DNA of 64,000 nt from Leptodactylus fallax (GCA_947044405.1 CAMRHE010000197.1:558001-622000); one strand, 5' to 3'. Positions 25,118 through 38,214 are shown, counted from the stretch's first letter. The notes: generated by a model not told the origin, from the letters alone. Numbers and translations are program-made.

Positions 25118-27318
25118 CAGGGGATGGCAACCTTTTTTGTTCGGCGTGCCGATTTTAATAAAAAAATCAAAGATGAGGTACTCGGAGTGCCGGTCAATAA
25201 TTGTAAGTCTGACGACCCCTAAACTAAAGTCATATACCACAAAACATAACACAGAAGTGCTGCCACCAGATGCTTTAGGACACATGCGTTTACTGCTATT
25301 TCCTGGGACACTCCTGTACTTTCTGATTAGAAGCAATGAAAGTCCATGTGCAGCCCCCAATTAGTGGTAAATTTATTGTGTCCAGGAGCCCCGTATGGCG
25401 GCATCCTTATGGTGAATACACACTATGTATCTGGATGCAGCTATATTTGGAACTTTTTCATTCAATGTAAAACTGGTGCATTTTTGCACAAAAAAAAACA
25501 AAGCCGGAGTTTTCTGTGCAAAAACACATCCTTAATATAGAAAACACACCATTATACAGAATAATGTCCCATAGTGGTCCCTGCACACGGTATTATGTCC
25601 CATAGCGGCCCCTTCAACATGGTATATGTCCCATAGCTGCCTCTGCACACGGCATTTGTCCCATAGCTGCCTCTGCACACAGTATTTGTCCCATAGCAGT
25701 CCCTGCACACAGTATTTGTCCCATAGCGGCCCCTGCACACAGCAATATGTCCCATAACGGCCCCTACACACCGTATATGTCCCATAGCAGACCCTGCACA
25801 CGGTATATGTCCCATAGCGGCCCCTGCACACGGTATTATGCTCTATAGTGGCCCCTGCACACGGTATTATGTCCCATAGCAGCCTCTGCACACGGTATTT
25901 GTCCCATAGCGGCCCCTGCACACGGTATTATGTCCCATAGCGGCCCCTACACACAGTATTTGTCCCATAGCTGCCCCTGCACACAGTATTTGTCCCATAG
26001 CGGCCCCTGCACACGGTATTATGCTCCATAGTGGCCCCTGCACACGGTATTATGTCCCATAGCGTCCTCTGCACACGGTATTTGTCCCATAGCGGCCCCT
26101 GCACACGGTATTATGTCCCATAGCGGCCCCTACACACGGTATTTGTCCCATAGCTGCCCCTGCACACAGTATTTGTCCCATAGCGGCCCCTGCACACGGT
26201 ATATGTCCCATAGCGGCCCCTGCACATGGTATTATGCTCCATAGTGGCCCCTGCACATGGTATTATGCTCCATAGTGGCCCCTGCACACGGTATATGTCC
26301 CATAGCGGTCCCTGCACACGGTATTATGCTCCATAGTGGCCCCTGCACACGGTATTATGCTCCATAGTGGCCCCTGCACACGGTATTATGCTCCATAGTG
26401 GCCCCTGCACACGGTATTATGTTCCATAGTGGCCCCTGCACACGGTATATGTCCCAAGGGCCCGCACACGGATTATGCCATAGTGGCCCCGCACACGGTA
26501 TTATGCCATAGTGGCCCCGCACACAGAATGTCCCATAGTGGCCCGCACACGGATTATGCTCATAGTGGCCCCGCACACGGTATTATGCTCCATAGTGCCC
26601 CGCACACGGATATGTCCCATAGTGGCCCCTGCACACGGTATATGTCCCATAGTGGCCCCTGCACACGGTATATGTCCCATAGCGGTCCCTGCACACGGTA
26701 TTATGTCCCATAGTGGCCCCTGCACACGGTATTATGCTCCATAGTGGCCCCTGCACACGGTATATGTCCCATAGTGGTCCCTGCACACAGTATTATGCTC
26801 TATAGTGGCCCCTGCACACGGTATTATGCTCCATAGTGGCCCCTGCACACGGTATATGTCCCATAGTGGCCCCTGCACATGGTATATGTCCCATAGTGGC
26901 CCCTGCACACGGTATATGTCCCATAGTGGCCCCTGCACACGGTATATGTCCCATAGTGGCCCCTGCACACGGTATATGTCCCATAGTGGCCCCTGCACAC
27001 GGTATATGTCCCATAGTGGTCCCTGCACACGGTATTATGCTCTATAGTGGCCCCTGCAGGCAGAAGCGCCCGAAGAGTACAGAGCGGCTGCGGAGCGTGG
27101 AATAGTGAGTACATTGTTTTTTATGTTTGATCATCTCCCCGGGGGCTCCGCTTATTATACTCGGGGGTCTGAAGAGACCCCACAGTATAATAATAGCAGT
27201 TTCGTTTCGGCCGTGTTTGGTCCGATCGAAACTGCTGGGTGAGGAGTCCGCTGCCGTGCCAGGGGAATAAGCCTCGCGTGCCAAGAGTGGCACGCGTGCC
27301 ATAGGTTGCCGACCCCTG
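25118..27318. mobile_element. non-autonomous hAT element with minisatellite (copy 2, expanded array)
   Basis: Perfect 8-bp duplication GTCTAAGG (25110-25117, 27319-27326). Ends CAGGGGATGGCAACC and GGTTGCCGACCCCTG. Left 100 bp and right 260 bp match 8134-9325 closely (CGTGCCGATTTTAATAAAAA; CAGGCAGAAGCGCCCGAAGA). Between them the array has grown to about 1.5 kb and the left arm and centre of the palindromic module are absent. It lies inside the piggyBac. Confidence 0.95.
25555..27056. repeat. minisatellite, about 48 units of 30-32 bp
   Basis: Units CCCATAGTGGCCCCTGCACA + CGGTATATGT (30 bp) or with TATTATG(T/C) (32 bp). Units at 26830-27020 are almost identical, indicating recent homogenisation; 26450-26620 shows many single-base losses. 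Because 30 is a multiple of 3, long open frames run through on both strands (MSHSGPCTRY.., CAGATMGHIP..); these are not genes. Confidence 0.95.
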
Positions 27319-27326
27319 GTCTAAGG

Positions 27327-27620
27327 CCTCAAGCACACTAGCGAAAAAAAAATTGCGCGAAAATCGCATCGCAATGCGATGCAATTTTTTTCTGCGATTT
27401 GCCAATGTATTTCAATGGCACCAAGCACACCTGCGATTTTTTTTCGTGCGATTTTTTTCATAGGTGCGATTTTCCTGCGATTTTTTTTTTTTGTGCGATT
27501 TTTTTCGTGCGAAAAAATCCCAGAGGAGTGATCTATATGACCAATGGGACAGATCACAAAAATATCGCAAGTAGCTGTGATTTTTTTTGCGATTTTTTTT
27601 TTTTTTTTTTTTTTTTTTCT
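27327..27620. repeat. GCGATTTTTT-rich low-complexity palindromic repeat
   Basis: Begins CCTCAAGCACACTAGCG next to the hAT target duplication, then GAAAATCGCATCGCAATGCG and repeated GTGCGATTTTTTTC, ending in a T22 run (27596-27618). The opening TAAGGCCTCA resembles the other TAAGGCC(C/T)CA MITEs at 42890, 48003 and 48193. Short open frames are by-products. Confidence 0.6.
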
Positions 27621-27826
27621 GCACCCATTGACTTGAATCTAAATATACAAAAATGTAAATATACAAAAGAACAACTGTTATTTGTTTCTATGCTTTTTAT
27701 TTTTGTTATGAAAATAATAAAAAAAATACAAGGAATAAAACAATTCCACACATATTTACAATAGGCTGCTGTGGGGGGCTGCGTGTGTGTGTGTGAGTGG
27801 CATGTCCTTCTTGTGTGACTAGCATT

Positions 27827-28745
27827 TCAGCACTCACTCAGCAGTCTGTCTGCACTGTCGGAACATACCTGGCACTGCCTGGGTATGTCCCTGGTACATT
27901 TGCCACACGTGTATTTGTAGCAGTAAACACATCTCTCAGTTGCACAATTGTTCGTGCATCGATGGTTGACCTGACACTTCGCCCTTTTGCCAGGGCTGGG
28001 TGTGGAAGGTTGTTGCCGAAGGAGTTTCTCCTTGCGTGCCTTCTTTTCAGTCACATGAGAGCCACCTAACTCTTTTGCAAGCTCAACCAGGAAGTCCACC
28101 CGTCTCTCCTGCACCCCAGTGCATGCCTGATAAAGAACATGAGCATTCAGTGCTGCCATGTCAATCATGTTGTAGAACACGGCGAATGGCCATCTCCGTG
28201 TTCCTGCATGCAGGCTGTACTCCCGCACCATTTGGTCCATTACATCCACACCGCACTTTGTGTGGTTGTATTGTGTGACCGTGTTTGGCTTCCTTTTGTT
28301 GGTATCCTTAGTCTCAACCACGCTGTGCATGCTGCTGAGAATGTAGACGGCCTTCTTTCGTTTGGGTGCATACACTGTCAGTGTGGCATCAGTGGTTGAA
28401 AACACCTGAATGGTGAATTCAGTGCGGTCCATCTGTCTAGCGGATTGAGGAATTTCCCGGCGACTCTTGTTGACTGTGCCGAGGATAGTGGTTTTCCGGC
28501 TAAGCAGTCATTGTGCAAGTGACAATGATGTAAAGAAATTGTTCGTGGTTACAGTTCTGCCCTTGTCCATGAATGATTCCATCAGCCTCATCACTACAGT
28601 TTCGGACAGTCTCTCCCCGCTGGGACGACTGGGGTCCTTGCCAAGATATGGGAGGACATTACAGATGTACTTTGATTTCAAGTCACAGACTACTTTGAGA
28701 AGCAGTCACATCCCCCACAGCACAAAAGGCTGCATGCAAATTTGC
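27827..28745 (-). pseudogene. piggyBac transposase, C-terminal half
   Basis: The intact frame (28432 down to 27827, 201 aa) reads GVDVMDQMVREYSLHAGTRR (third catalytic Asp region), WPFAVFYNMIDMAALNAHVL, and ends in a Cys/His-rich domain (CTNNCATERCVYCYKYTCGK..CQVCSD) that in this family binds the element ends or chromatin. Upstream in the same frame is KVVCDLKSKYICNVLPYLGK..GERLSETVVMRLM..GRTVTTNNFFTS, matching the region around the second catalytic Asp, where TTDNFF would be expected; here it is TTNNFF, so that Asp is lost. A stop (..SLAQ then TGA) separates the two. The N-terminal half and first Asp are absent. Confidence 0.92.
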
Positions 28746-30170
28746 TAAGGTGTTAGCAAATATTCCCAGCACAACAATGCAGCTGGGGGGTGGGCAGACA
28801 CTCAGGAGCAGCTTACATTCTTTTCTTTACACTCTCTTACAAGACCTGAGGTGGATCAACACAATTCCCCCCTGCAGATTCCTCAGACAATGGCCACATT
28901 TACAAATGAAAGGAAATGCTAATTGGAGCCATCAGAGTTGTCAGTTTGGACTAAGGGTCATTTGACCCTCTTTCAGGACTTGAAGGGGGAGCTCGAAATT
29001 TCTGGGACTTCTAGTGTTAAGCAGATATGAAAATATAAAACAGATATAAAAGTATAAAATTATAAAAAGTTCATTACAAAGGCACACGCTCAGAATACAA
29101 ACATGTCACAGTTCAAAGCCCGGAAAAGGTCCAGACACAGATCTCTTTACCCAAAGGGGATTAGGGTGTCATCCTTGGAGTCTATGGATTGGAGATCTCG
29201 ACACGAACGCTATCATACCACCGGCCCAACTCTACAGTCATCGGGCGAGGAATTATAAAGGAAAATGATTCTGAGAGATGTAGAAAGGGGGCGGGGCTCC
29301 TCCTCCTGGTGACCTCACTTAGGGAGGAGACCAGGGAAGGTAAAAGTTCTCAGACCAGGTTGAAAGGGTCTTTTTGTCTTTGGTCTTTGTCTTCTGTATT
29401 GTGCTGTTCCTGGAGGAGATGTGTGGGGGATATCAAGTTGGAGACTTCAACCATGTGGCCTACCATGTGGTCGAGCATTGAGGCCAGAGACCCCTTTGTT
29501 GACCTGGAAGAGATGTAACAGCATGTAGGAAACACATGCTCTGGACCTTGCTTAAGAAAGAATCCTGAGCCTATCACATGGGCTCAGAGAAACGGACTAT
29601 CTACTTATTCTGGTCACCTGCTTTATATTTCTTCTCCTTTTTGTTCTGCTGAAAGTCACTCAGATAGCACTGCCCAGGGTGTTACCACTGGAATAGCATG
29701 CCCAGACGCATGTTTTTGGACTTTTGAAGTACCTGCCCTGAGCTCATCATCATCCAGAGCCCAGAGAACCAATCACATGCTTGGGTTGGAAATATTTCCT
29801 TCTCTTTCTGTTATTCCCATTTTTATTTTGTGCACCGTGTCATGTTGCTTTCCATTTGTATTTGCTTGTTAATCACTACATGTATTCTCTGTATGTGTTA
29901 AGTGTCTAGTACTGATCCGTTTAGGGGTTAATAAATATATAAAATTTAGAAAGCTGGTTTTGTATTATTCTATCGGCCCAGGACACTCACTGGAGGTGGG
30001 TGTGAGGTAATTGAAGCGATCTCAGGTGTGCCGAAAGTGGGTTTCGGCAAGACGAGATCCTTCACACCAGGTATTGAACACATACCTGGAATAGGGTGTA
30101 AAGCATGTCTATAAATAGTAATATAATGTGTGATCCGAGGTTCCGAGGTTATGCAATATTAGCGGGACTT

Positions 30171-30176
<6 letters not shown>

Positions 30177-30221
<45 letters not shown>
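30177..30221. repeat. (TA)n microsatellite
   Basis: About 20 TA dinucleotides in an AT-rich setting in the downstream part of the Penelope-like element. Likely length-variable. Confidence 0.95.
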
Positions 30222-30222
<1 letters not shown>

Positions 30223-30599
30223 ATATAACAGCATTATCACTGTTAAAATATCCACTGCTGTAACGAAGCAACTATTTATATGTAACAAAATGACAGATAT
30301 TAGGGATGGAGCATATCATTAATGTAGTACCAAGAGTAGATAACTATATATCCCTTAATTTAACTCAATGGCATTGGAAAGAGCCCTACAGGAGAAACTC
30401 ATTGTGAAATGTTTATCACAATCGGGTAGAAATTTTAAAATAGAAAAAATATCTATATATATGTCTACAGGGAAATGGGGAAACTTATAAAGGGGCACTC
30501 CTTTAGAATTTAGTGTGAACAGAAGGGGGATGATACATACACTCCTGTTTAAACACCTGTGAAAGAATAGAATCAAACTCCCCCTCAATCTGTATAGCA

Positions 30600-31787
30600 C
30601 GTGAAGTCCAGTTGTTCATTAAGTACTCGTGGATACAACATATCCAAACGGTAAGTCTACTGTCCTTGCTTCCTTAAGATCATGTTGTCCCAATCCCCAC
30701 CCCTCATTGGTGGTCTCACCCATTCTATAGCTTGGAACTTAAGACCCAGGGTTTCACCTGCATGATGTTGGACTAAATGGCGTGCTATTTGGTGTATCAC
30801 GCTTATTGAGAATATCGCAAACATGGTCTCTGATCCTTCTCCTCAGCTGTCTCCTGACACCCCCATAATCGCACAATTGACAAAATCCCTAAAAGCATAG
30901 GAAATCCCTGTAGAGACACTGACAAATCTCTTAGATTGATATATGTAACTGCATGCTGTACTATTCCCGCATTGAAAGGTACCAACCGGTCTATTACTTG
31001 TCAACCATATTGCTCTTGATGGTTCCTGTGGTAAACAACTGTGGACCAAACGGTCCTTGAGATTTTTACCTCTCCTATAATTTACTTGAGGTCTATTGCC
31101 AATCTCCCCTCCCAATTCAGATTGCAAAATTTTCCAGTGCTTCTGTAGTATTGTCAATACTTCTCTTTGTTTGGTGTCATAGGTCCCTATGACCTTATGT
31201 TGTTGTTTGTCATCTCGTTTAACTTTGGGTACCAACAAAGTACGTCTTTCTGTAGTAATGGCCCTTCTGTATGCCTGTTAAATTGCCCCCCTAGGAAAGC
31301 CTCTATTTTGGAGGCGTGTTGACAAATCCTTCGACTGATTGATGAATTCTCCATAGGATGAGCAGTTAAAAATTGACCCACAGGTATCCCTCATTTCAAC
31401 TGCGGTGGGTGACAGCTCTCACAGCTCAAAAAGCTGTTTGTTGCCATCTGCTTACGATTGGATGGTTGTGGCTATTTTATCATCCATCGTTCTTGTCATC
31501 TTGAGATCCAGGAAGGTCAGAGCATCCCTACTAAATTCTGAAGTGAACTTAAGACCAGTGTGTTCACATTAAGCTCTTCTACAAACCTATTGAACTCCTA
31601 TTTTGATCCCTTCCATAACACAAAGATATCATGTAACGGATCCAGAGTTCAATGTTAGTGGTCCAGAGAGTATTGTCTTCTGCAAAAACAACGGTTTCCT
31701 CCCACCAGCCGAGGTACAGATTAGAGTAAGTGGGGGCCACTGGGCTCCCCATCGCTGTACCCCTCAGCTGGTGGAAGGTCCATGTGA
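30600..31787 (-). pseudogene. Penelope-like reverse transcriptase/endonuclease, C-terminal part
   Basis: Reading down the minus strand: QLRGTAMGSPVAPTYSNLYL (RT motif B/4 region of Penelope elements), a frame-broken RYI.D.F (the Y.DD motif), TFLDLKM, then KVIGTYDTKQREVLTILQKH, W.IL...., RRGKNLKDRLVHSCLP, TFQCGNSTACSYI and DFVNCAIMGV. The last part leads into the GIY-YIG endonuclease, but the GIY..YIG core is deleted and the frame resumes as RRIRDHVCDILNKRDTPNS and RPPMRGGDWDNMIL. Several stops and shifts; not functional. Confidence 0.88.
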
Positions 31788-31792
31788 AGGAT

Positions 31793-33524
31793 ATCGCCTT
31801 GCCACGCTACCTGACACAGCTGTGATCAACCTTCTTTACCTCCCACTCACACACCGTGAGCGGACTGGGTTCATAGGATAATATGAAACGAGCTTTATAA
31901 ATTTTATATATTTATTAACCCCAGTTGGTCAGTACTAAGCACTAACGTATACAGACATACATATCAATTATCAAACAAATACGGGTAAAAGCAAATACAG
32001 TACAGAAAATAAAATGGGAAATAAAAGATAGGAAAATACCAGAACAAGTTGATAGTCCATTTCTCTAGGCCTAGCAGTTTTGGACCTAGGGTGCAAGCTT
32101 AAGCAGGTTACAGAGCATGTGTCTCCTACATTCTGTCACATCTTCTCCAGGATAACAAAGACCCTTCTTTCCCTGGTCTGAGAACATTTAACTCAACTGG
32201 TCTCCTCCCTAAGTGATGTCACCAGGAGGAGGAGCCCTGCCCCTTTTCCTGAAATTCCCAGAACCATATTTCGTCATATCTCCTTGCTGGATGACCGTAT
32301 TATAGAGCAAGAGGTCTGATGGGGCACGTGGCAGGCTCCCCATCGTGCAGACACCAAGAAGGGTGCCCCAATCCCCTTTGGGTAATGTGTCTCCTACATG
32401 CTGTCTAGAACAAAGAGGCCTCAGGCCGGCCTCTTAAGCCGCATGGCCAGGCCAGATGACTGAAGTCCACACCATGACCTGCCCACACATCTCCTCCAGG
32501 AACAAGATAACAAAGACAAAGACCCCTCTTTCCCTGGTCTGAGAACATTTAACTCACCTGCTCTCCTAGGAGGAGAAGCTCTGCCCCCAGCCTTTCATCT
32601 CAGAACCAGGATTCTTCATATCTCTTTGCTGGGTGTCCGTATTGTAAAGCAAGAGGTCTGATGGGCTTCTTGGTGAGATTCCCATCGTGTAGACACCAAG
32701 AATGACACCCCAATCAGTGTCTAGACCTTTTCTGGGTTTTGAACCGTAACATGTGTGTATTCTAAACGGGTCCCTAGGCCTTACATATCTGGGGAATTTA
32801 TCAGGGTGCCTGTAAGGGGTTCCCCGAGGAAGATATGGTCATAAAACCATAATCCTTTTCATGTGTAGCTGGCTCCATCTTGTCTGGTGATTTCACCTCT
32901 CTGCAGGGAACCCCTGTGGAGATGATTAGTGTGACAAGGGTATGCTAATTGGGCTATACAATGGACTACACAGGGTCTCGGAACAAAACAGCCCAACCCC
33001 CCTCCTGTAACCAAACTAGTTTTGATACTAGGCACCAACCCCCACTGTGTAGTAGTAATATGTACCAGTAGTAATACATCACAGCAGAAATACTTAACTG
33101 GAGGTCTCTCATCATCACAGGACTTTTTCCTGGCTTTGAACAGTACCTTGTGTGGGCTTCAAACATGGGCCTTGGCCAGGCGCATCTGAAGAATTTATCG
33201 GGGTGACTGTAAGGGGTTCCCTGGGGAAGATATTGTCATAAAACCATATCCCCTTTGTTCGGTCGCTGGCTCCAACTTGTCTCCACCTCTCTGCAGGAAA
33301 ACCCTGTGGAGATAATTAGTGTAACAAGGGTATGCTAATTGAACCAGCGACAGAACAACAAAGGATCTGGGCACAAAGCAGCCAGACCATTTTCCTGTAG
33401 CCAAACTGGTTTTGATAACAGACCTGACCGCCCCACTGTGCAGGAGCAACATGAGCACATGACAACACACTGACGTAAAATATATATCTGGAATATACAT
33501 AGCTGGCAGTATCTCCTCATCACA
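31793..33524 (-). mobile_element. solo LTR A, inserted in the Penelope-like RT
   Basis: On the minus strand starts TGTGATGAGGAG and ends CCTTCACA. Flanks GTCCA (31788-31792) and GTCCG (33525-33529) are a 5-bp duplication with one CpG-type change. Homologous to LTR B. It contains an internal direct duplication of about 340-360 bp (about 32780-33118 and 33165-33524; both hold GTAAGGGGTTCCC, TCATAAAACCAT, ACAAGGGTATGCTAATTG). No coding region. Confidence 0.88.
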
Positions 33525-33529
33525 GTCCG

Positions 33530-33765
33530 CCCCTCAAAAATAAACACATTTCTTTCCAACACAAAAGACAACAATTTCATCACTAGTACATTATGGGGTT
33601 GCATCTGAACCCCCCTGGATCTGAAGTAGTACTCCACCGCCCTATACCCTTGGCAATGGTGTATAGAGGAATACAGCGCCTCGACATCCAGACTGGCAAA
33701 AGATACATCTCTCTCCAGGGTGATCCCCTCGATTACTACCTGTATGGGGGGCTCTATTAGGGTAC
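33530..33765 (-). pseudogene. Penelope-like reverse transcriptase, N-terminal fragment
   Basis: Minus strand reads LERDVSFASLDVEALYSSIH (RT motif A, with Asp), then EYYFRSRGVQMQPHN and LSFVLERNVFIFEGRT. In Penelope-like RTs the same order F.L.......F.F....Y.Q..GTAMG is found, and here the next residues after the LTR are QLRGTAMGSP. The fragment is cut upstream at about 33765 by tandem repeat. Confidence 0.8.
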
Positions 33766-34085
33766 TATCACAGTAATAATGGTCCCCACAGGTAATAGCA
33801 TTTCTAATGTGTGGGGGCTATTAACTGTGGGGAGAACTATTACAAATTGGGGGTACTATTAGAGCAAAATTATGGTAATAGACCCCCCACAGGTAATAGC
33901 ATCACTTTTATGGTGGGGTCTATTACCTGTAGAGGGAACTATTATCTATGGGGGTGCTATTAGGGCACTATTACAATAATAGGTCCCCCCACATAGGTTA
34001 TAGTGCTCCTGTTACTTGTGGTTGCACTGTTATCCAATGTGATAGGACCTATTACTTGTGGGGGAACTATTAGGACCCATTCACA
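33740..34085. repeat. degenerate tandem repeat (GGGGACTATTA / CAGGTAATAG units)
   Basis: Alternating units such as GGGGGCTATTAACTGTGG, ACTATTACAGTAATAG and CCCCCACAGGTAATAG. A short similar piece is at 22875-22925. Followed by GGCGGAATTTTCTTCCCAGT. 34086-35065 shows no recognisable gene. Confidence 0.6.
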
Positions 34086-35214
34086 TGGCGGAATTTTCTT
34101 CCCAGTGGCGGAAACATTCTAACAAGGATAGGGGGTGGGGCGAGCCGGAAATTAAAATTTTTGCCTGAGGCAGCAGATAGCATAGAATTGGCCCTGGCAG
34201 TATGCCAAAATGTATTTTTCTAATGGATTCATTGGCAGATCACTCCTATTTTTAAATAGAGCATTTCAGATTAAGGATTTTATAATGGGGGCTACTAGTA
34301 ATTCCCTAATTAACAGAACCATAGGAACCTGCTTTGGTTGACAGGTAAATATGGCTTGACAGCTACGATTTTTCCATACGAATTTTCAATAAAATCTGGT
34401 TGAGTAATAAACAAGATACAGTTAAAATGTCTTTATAAACAGTACCCACTGCCTGTTGGTACAAATCATACTAAAGTATACGTGTATATCTGACCTTACC
34501 ATAATAACATAAACCTCAGTTTAATACATAACAAATTATACCATTTCTGAATTATATAAAACACAAAATATTTTAGAGCAATGTACAATTTTATCATAAG
34601 TACTGAATGGATGAAGTGAATTAGTGTATTTTTTCTTATAAAAAAAATGAAACACAGTGTTCTTAATGGCACAATAAACTTTTTACCATAAGAATTTATT
34701 TCCACATTAAAATTTGTTTTCTCCTTTGATACATTTCTAGCTCCAAGCTGAAAGTCTTATAAAATTTACAGAACAAGCCCTTTGTTTTATGAGACACAGA
34801 TGGTGCTGATTGTCTTATGGCATTTATGTACCAGTTATAATGTAGTATTTATGACACCAATGAAATGTGGGAATAGCAGATGGCACTGTCACATTACACT
34901 GTATGAATTATACAGCTTAGTATTTCAGTCTGTATTAGATGTAGCCTGATTTATTCCTTTAAAGACTGAAGGCTCACAAGTGTAGTTTGTAAACACTGAT
35001 AATTCCAGCACACTTACAGGAGGACCAACACTTACATTGATTTCTCTCTTTTTGCTAACAATTCTGATCATATGTTACTCAGTTTTGTCTGTGTCTGAGA
35101 AAGCTGGGCGCTGTTGTTTTGTATACTGACCCCTTCTGTACATGTTGCAGCACTCGGAGGTGTAAGTGGTACCATACGTAATATAAATAAATAGATGAAA
35201 AGATGTTTCATGCC

Positions 35215-35560
35215 CACTTTTGGGATAATGGGAACACTGAGGGGGGACACTATTCTGTGTGGGAGCACTGAAAGGGTCATAATCTTGTGTGGGAACATGA
35301 ATAGCTTATATGTGGGGCACTGAGGGAGCACAATACTGTGTGGTGGCACTGAGGAGGGCATTATCTTGTCTATGGGCACTGAGGGGGGATTTATACTGTT
35401 TGAGGGGCACTAATGTAGGCATTATACTGCAGGGTGGGCATTATACCATGTGATGGTACTATTGAGGAGAGTATCATTCTATGTTGTAGTACCAAAGTAC
35501 TGATAATGTGTGGGGACCTCTATGGGTGCATTATACTGTGTAGAGTAGTTCTTTGTAAAA
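35215..35560. repeat. degenerate tandem repeat (GGCACTGAGG.GGCATTATACTGTGTG units)
   Basis: About ten decayed units of roughly 30-40 bp, related in style to 4495-4875. No coding content. Confidence 0.6.
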
Positions 35561-36423
35561 TATAGAGGGGTGCAGTATAGGGAGCCTGCCAATTTACCAG
35601 CCAAAAAAAGAGGAGGGTCCTCCGAGAGCACATGCTCTTTAGTAGTTCTGTTTCTCAGTGTCAAAGTAGCAAAGTATGGCCCATAAAGAGTCATCAGGTG
35701 CAAAATTTGTTAGGTGTGAGGTATAAGTTGTATATTTTGTGAACTATGCCCACTATAAGTCACCCCCCTTCCCCATGAACCATGCCCACTATCCCAGAAA
35801 CAATTTTCAAATGCTGTCAAATAAAAACTTGGTTGGGATTGGGGTTGGCATATTTATATGTGGCTGCACCTGCTCCCAATCTCGACTGTGTTTTCAAGCG
35901 GTGAGACACACGTGGCAGCTGCAGGGGCCCACTTTCCATGAGCCGATGGCCTCAGGCAGCGCCTCTTGGAATAAACTGGGGGACGGCATTTTTTTTTTAA
36001 TCAGCAACTATTTATTGTGTTATTGCAATAAGCAGCTGCAGATAATTCTTACTCCCCTGTCCACGCTCCTGTCATGGCCGCCCTCTGCTGCCTCCTCTCG
36101 GTGGCGCTACACTTACGTCACAACGTCGAAGAACACAGAGACATTACTTACAGCATCCTGGCGTTATTCAGCGTCAGCTACAGTGCACTCTGGAGGCGTC
36201 AGTGGAGGGCAGCCAGGACTGGAGCGTGGACAGGTGAGAAAAATGATCACCCGATACTCTGTGTGGAGGTGGGGAGAAAAAAGGGGGTCATATACTGCAG
36301 GTGGTTTTAAGAAAGGGGTCATATACTGTGAGGGGGTATAAGAGGGGGTCATAAACTGTGTGGGGTCGATAAATAGGCGGATCTTATGCTGTGTGGGTGG
36401 GGTTAAAAAAAGGGGGTCATATA

Positions 36424-38060
<1,637 letters not shown>

Positions 38061-38214
38061 TACAGCGTGGGTGCCATAAAAAAATGGGTCAGATACTCTG
38101 TGGGGGCCATAAAAAAATATGACACGGCACTCAAGTTAAGCTAGGTTTTTTTTATGAATTTTGATCTCAAAAGGATAGCCATCACTCTTATGTACCATTG
38201 CAAATTGGACAGTG

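Larger units (their letters stand above)
24748..29020 (-). mobile_element. piggyBac-family element, decayed, containing a hAT insertion
   Basis: TTAA at both ends (24748-24751, 29017-29020) and 16-bp inverted repeats CACTAGAAGTCCCAGA. TTAA target choice and the transposase remnant on the minus strand identify piggyBac. Without the hAT insertion it is about 2.07 kb, near but below a full piggyBac (about 2.4 kb), and the N-terminal half of the gene is missing. Confidence 0.95.
24237..29078 (-). mobile_element. solo LTR C, nested in LTR B and split by piggyBac
   Basis: Outer ends TGATGTC and CATTACA (TG..CA on either strand) with a 4-bp duplication AAGG at 24233-24236 and 29079-29082. Removing the piggyBac leaves about 0.57 kb. 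On the minus strand it runs TGTAATGAAC...CTTAATAAAGTATGTCAGTG...GACATCA, so an AATAAA signal stands near the 3' end as in an LTR. Only the LTR is present; no coding region. Confidence 0.7.
23872..30066 (+). mobile_element. solo LTR B (interrupted), inserted in the Penelope-like element
   Basis: Begins TGTGATGAT and ends CCTTCACA (TG..CA), with 5-bp target duplication CCAGG at 23867-23871 and 30067-30071. Two parts, 23872-24236 and 29079-30066 (about 1.35 kb in all), match LTR A (31793-33524, opposite strand): e.g. GGAGCCAGC...GGTTTTATGA, CCCGATAAATTCCCCAGAT, GTTCAAA.CC.GGAAAAGGTC, GGGGTTAATAAATATATAAA (with an AATAAA signal near the 3' end). No internal retroviral genes are present. The 183-aa frame at 23734-24285 straddles the insertion boundary and is not a gene. 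Confidence 0.85.
22180..33765 (-). mobile_element. Penelope-like retroelement (decayed), interrupted by nested elements
   Basis: Minus-strand pieces of a Penelope-like element: RT start (33530-33765), RT core to endonuclease (30600-31787), then downstream sequence (30072-30600, 22180-23866) with TATATAAG-type promoter-like boxes (about 22265 and 23670) and a hammerhead-like motif (23506-23540). It is interrupted by a solo LTR at 31793-33524 and by another at 23872-30066. The outer borders are uncertain; 33740-34080 is tandem repeat that truncates it. Confidence 0.7.

Noticed and set aside
25532..27114. Many open frames of 60-129 aa through the array on both strands
   Set aside because: They follow from a 30-bp unit (a multiple of 3) lacking stop codons in several frames; they have no start context, splice sites or protein family resemblance.
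31603..31881. 92-aa plus-strand open frame
   Set aside because: It is antisense to the Penelope-like RT motif region and partly within LTR A.
33525..33545. GAGGGGCGGAC on the minus strand as a polypurine tract of a full LTR retrotransposon
   Set aside because: It is part of the Penelope-like RT frame (FIFEGRT), which continues as QLRGTAMGSP after the LTR, so the LTR is solo and the G-rich word is the target site.
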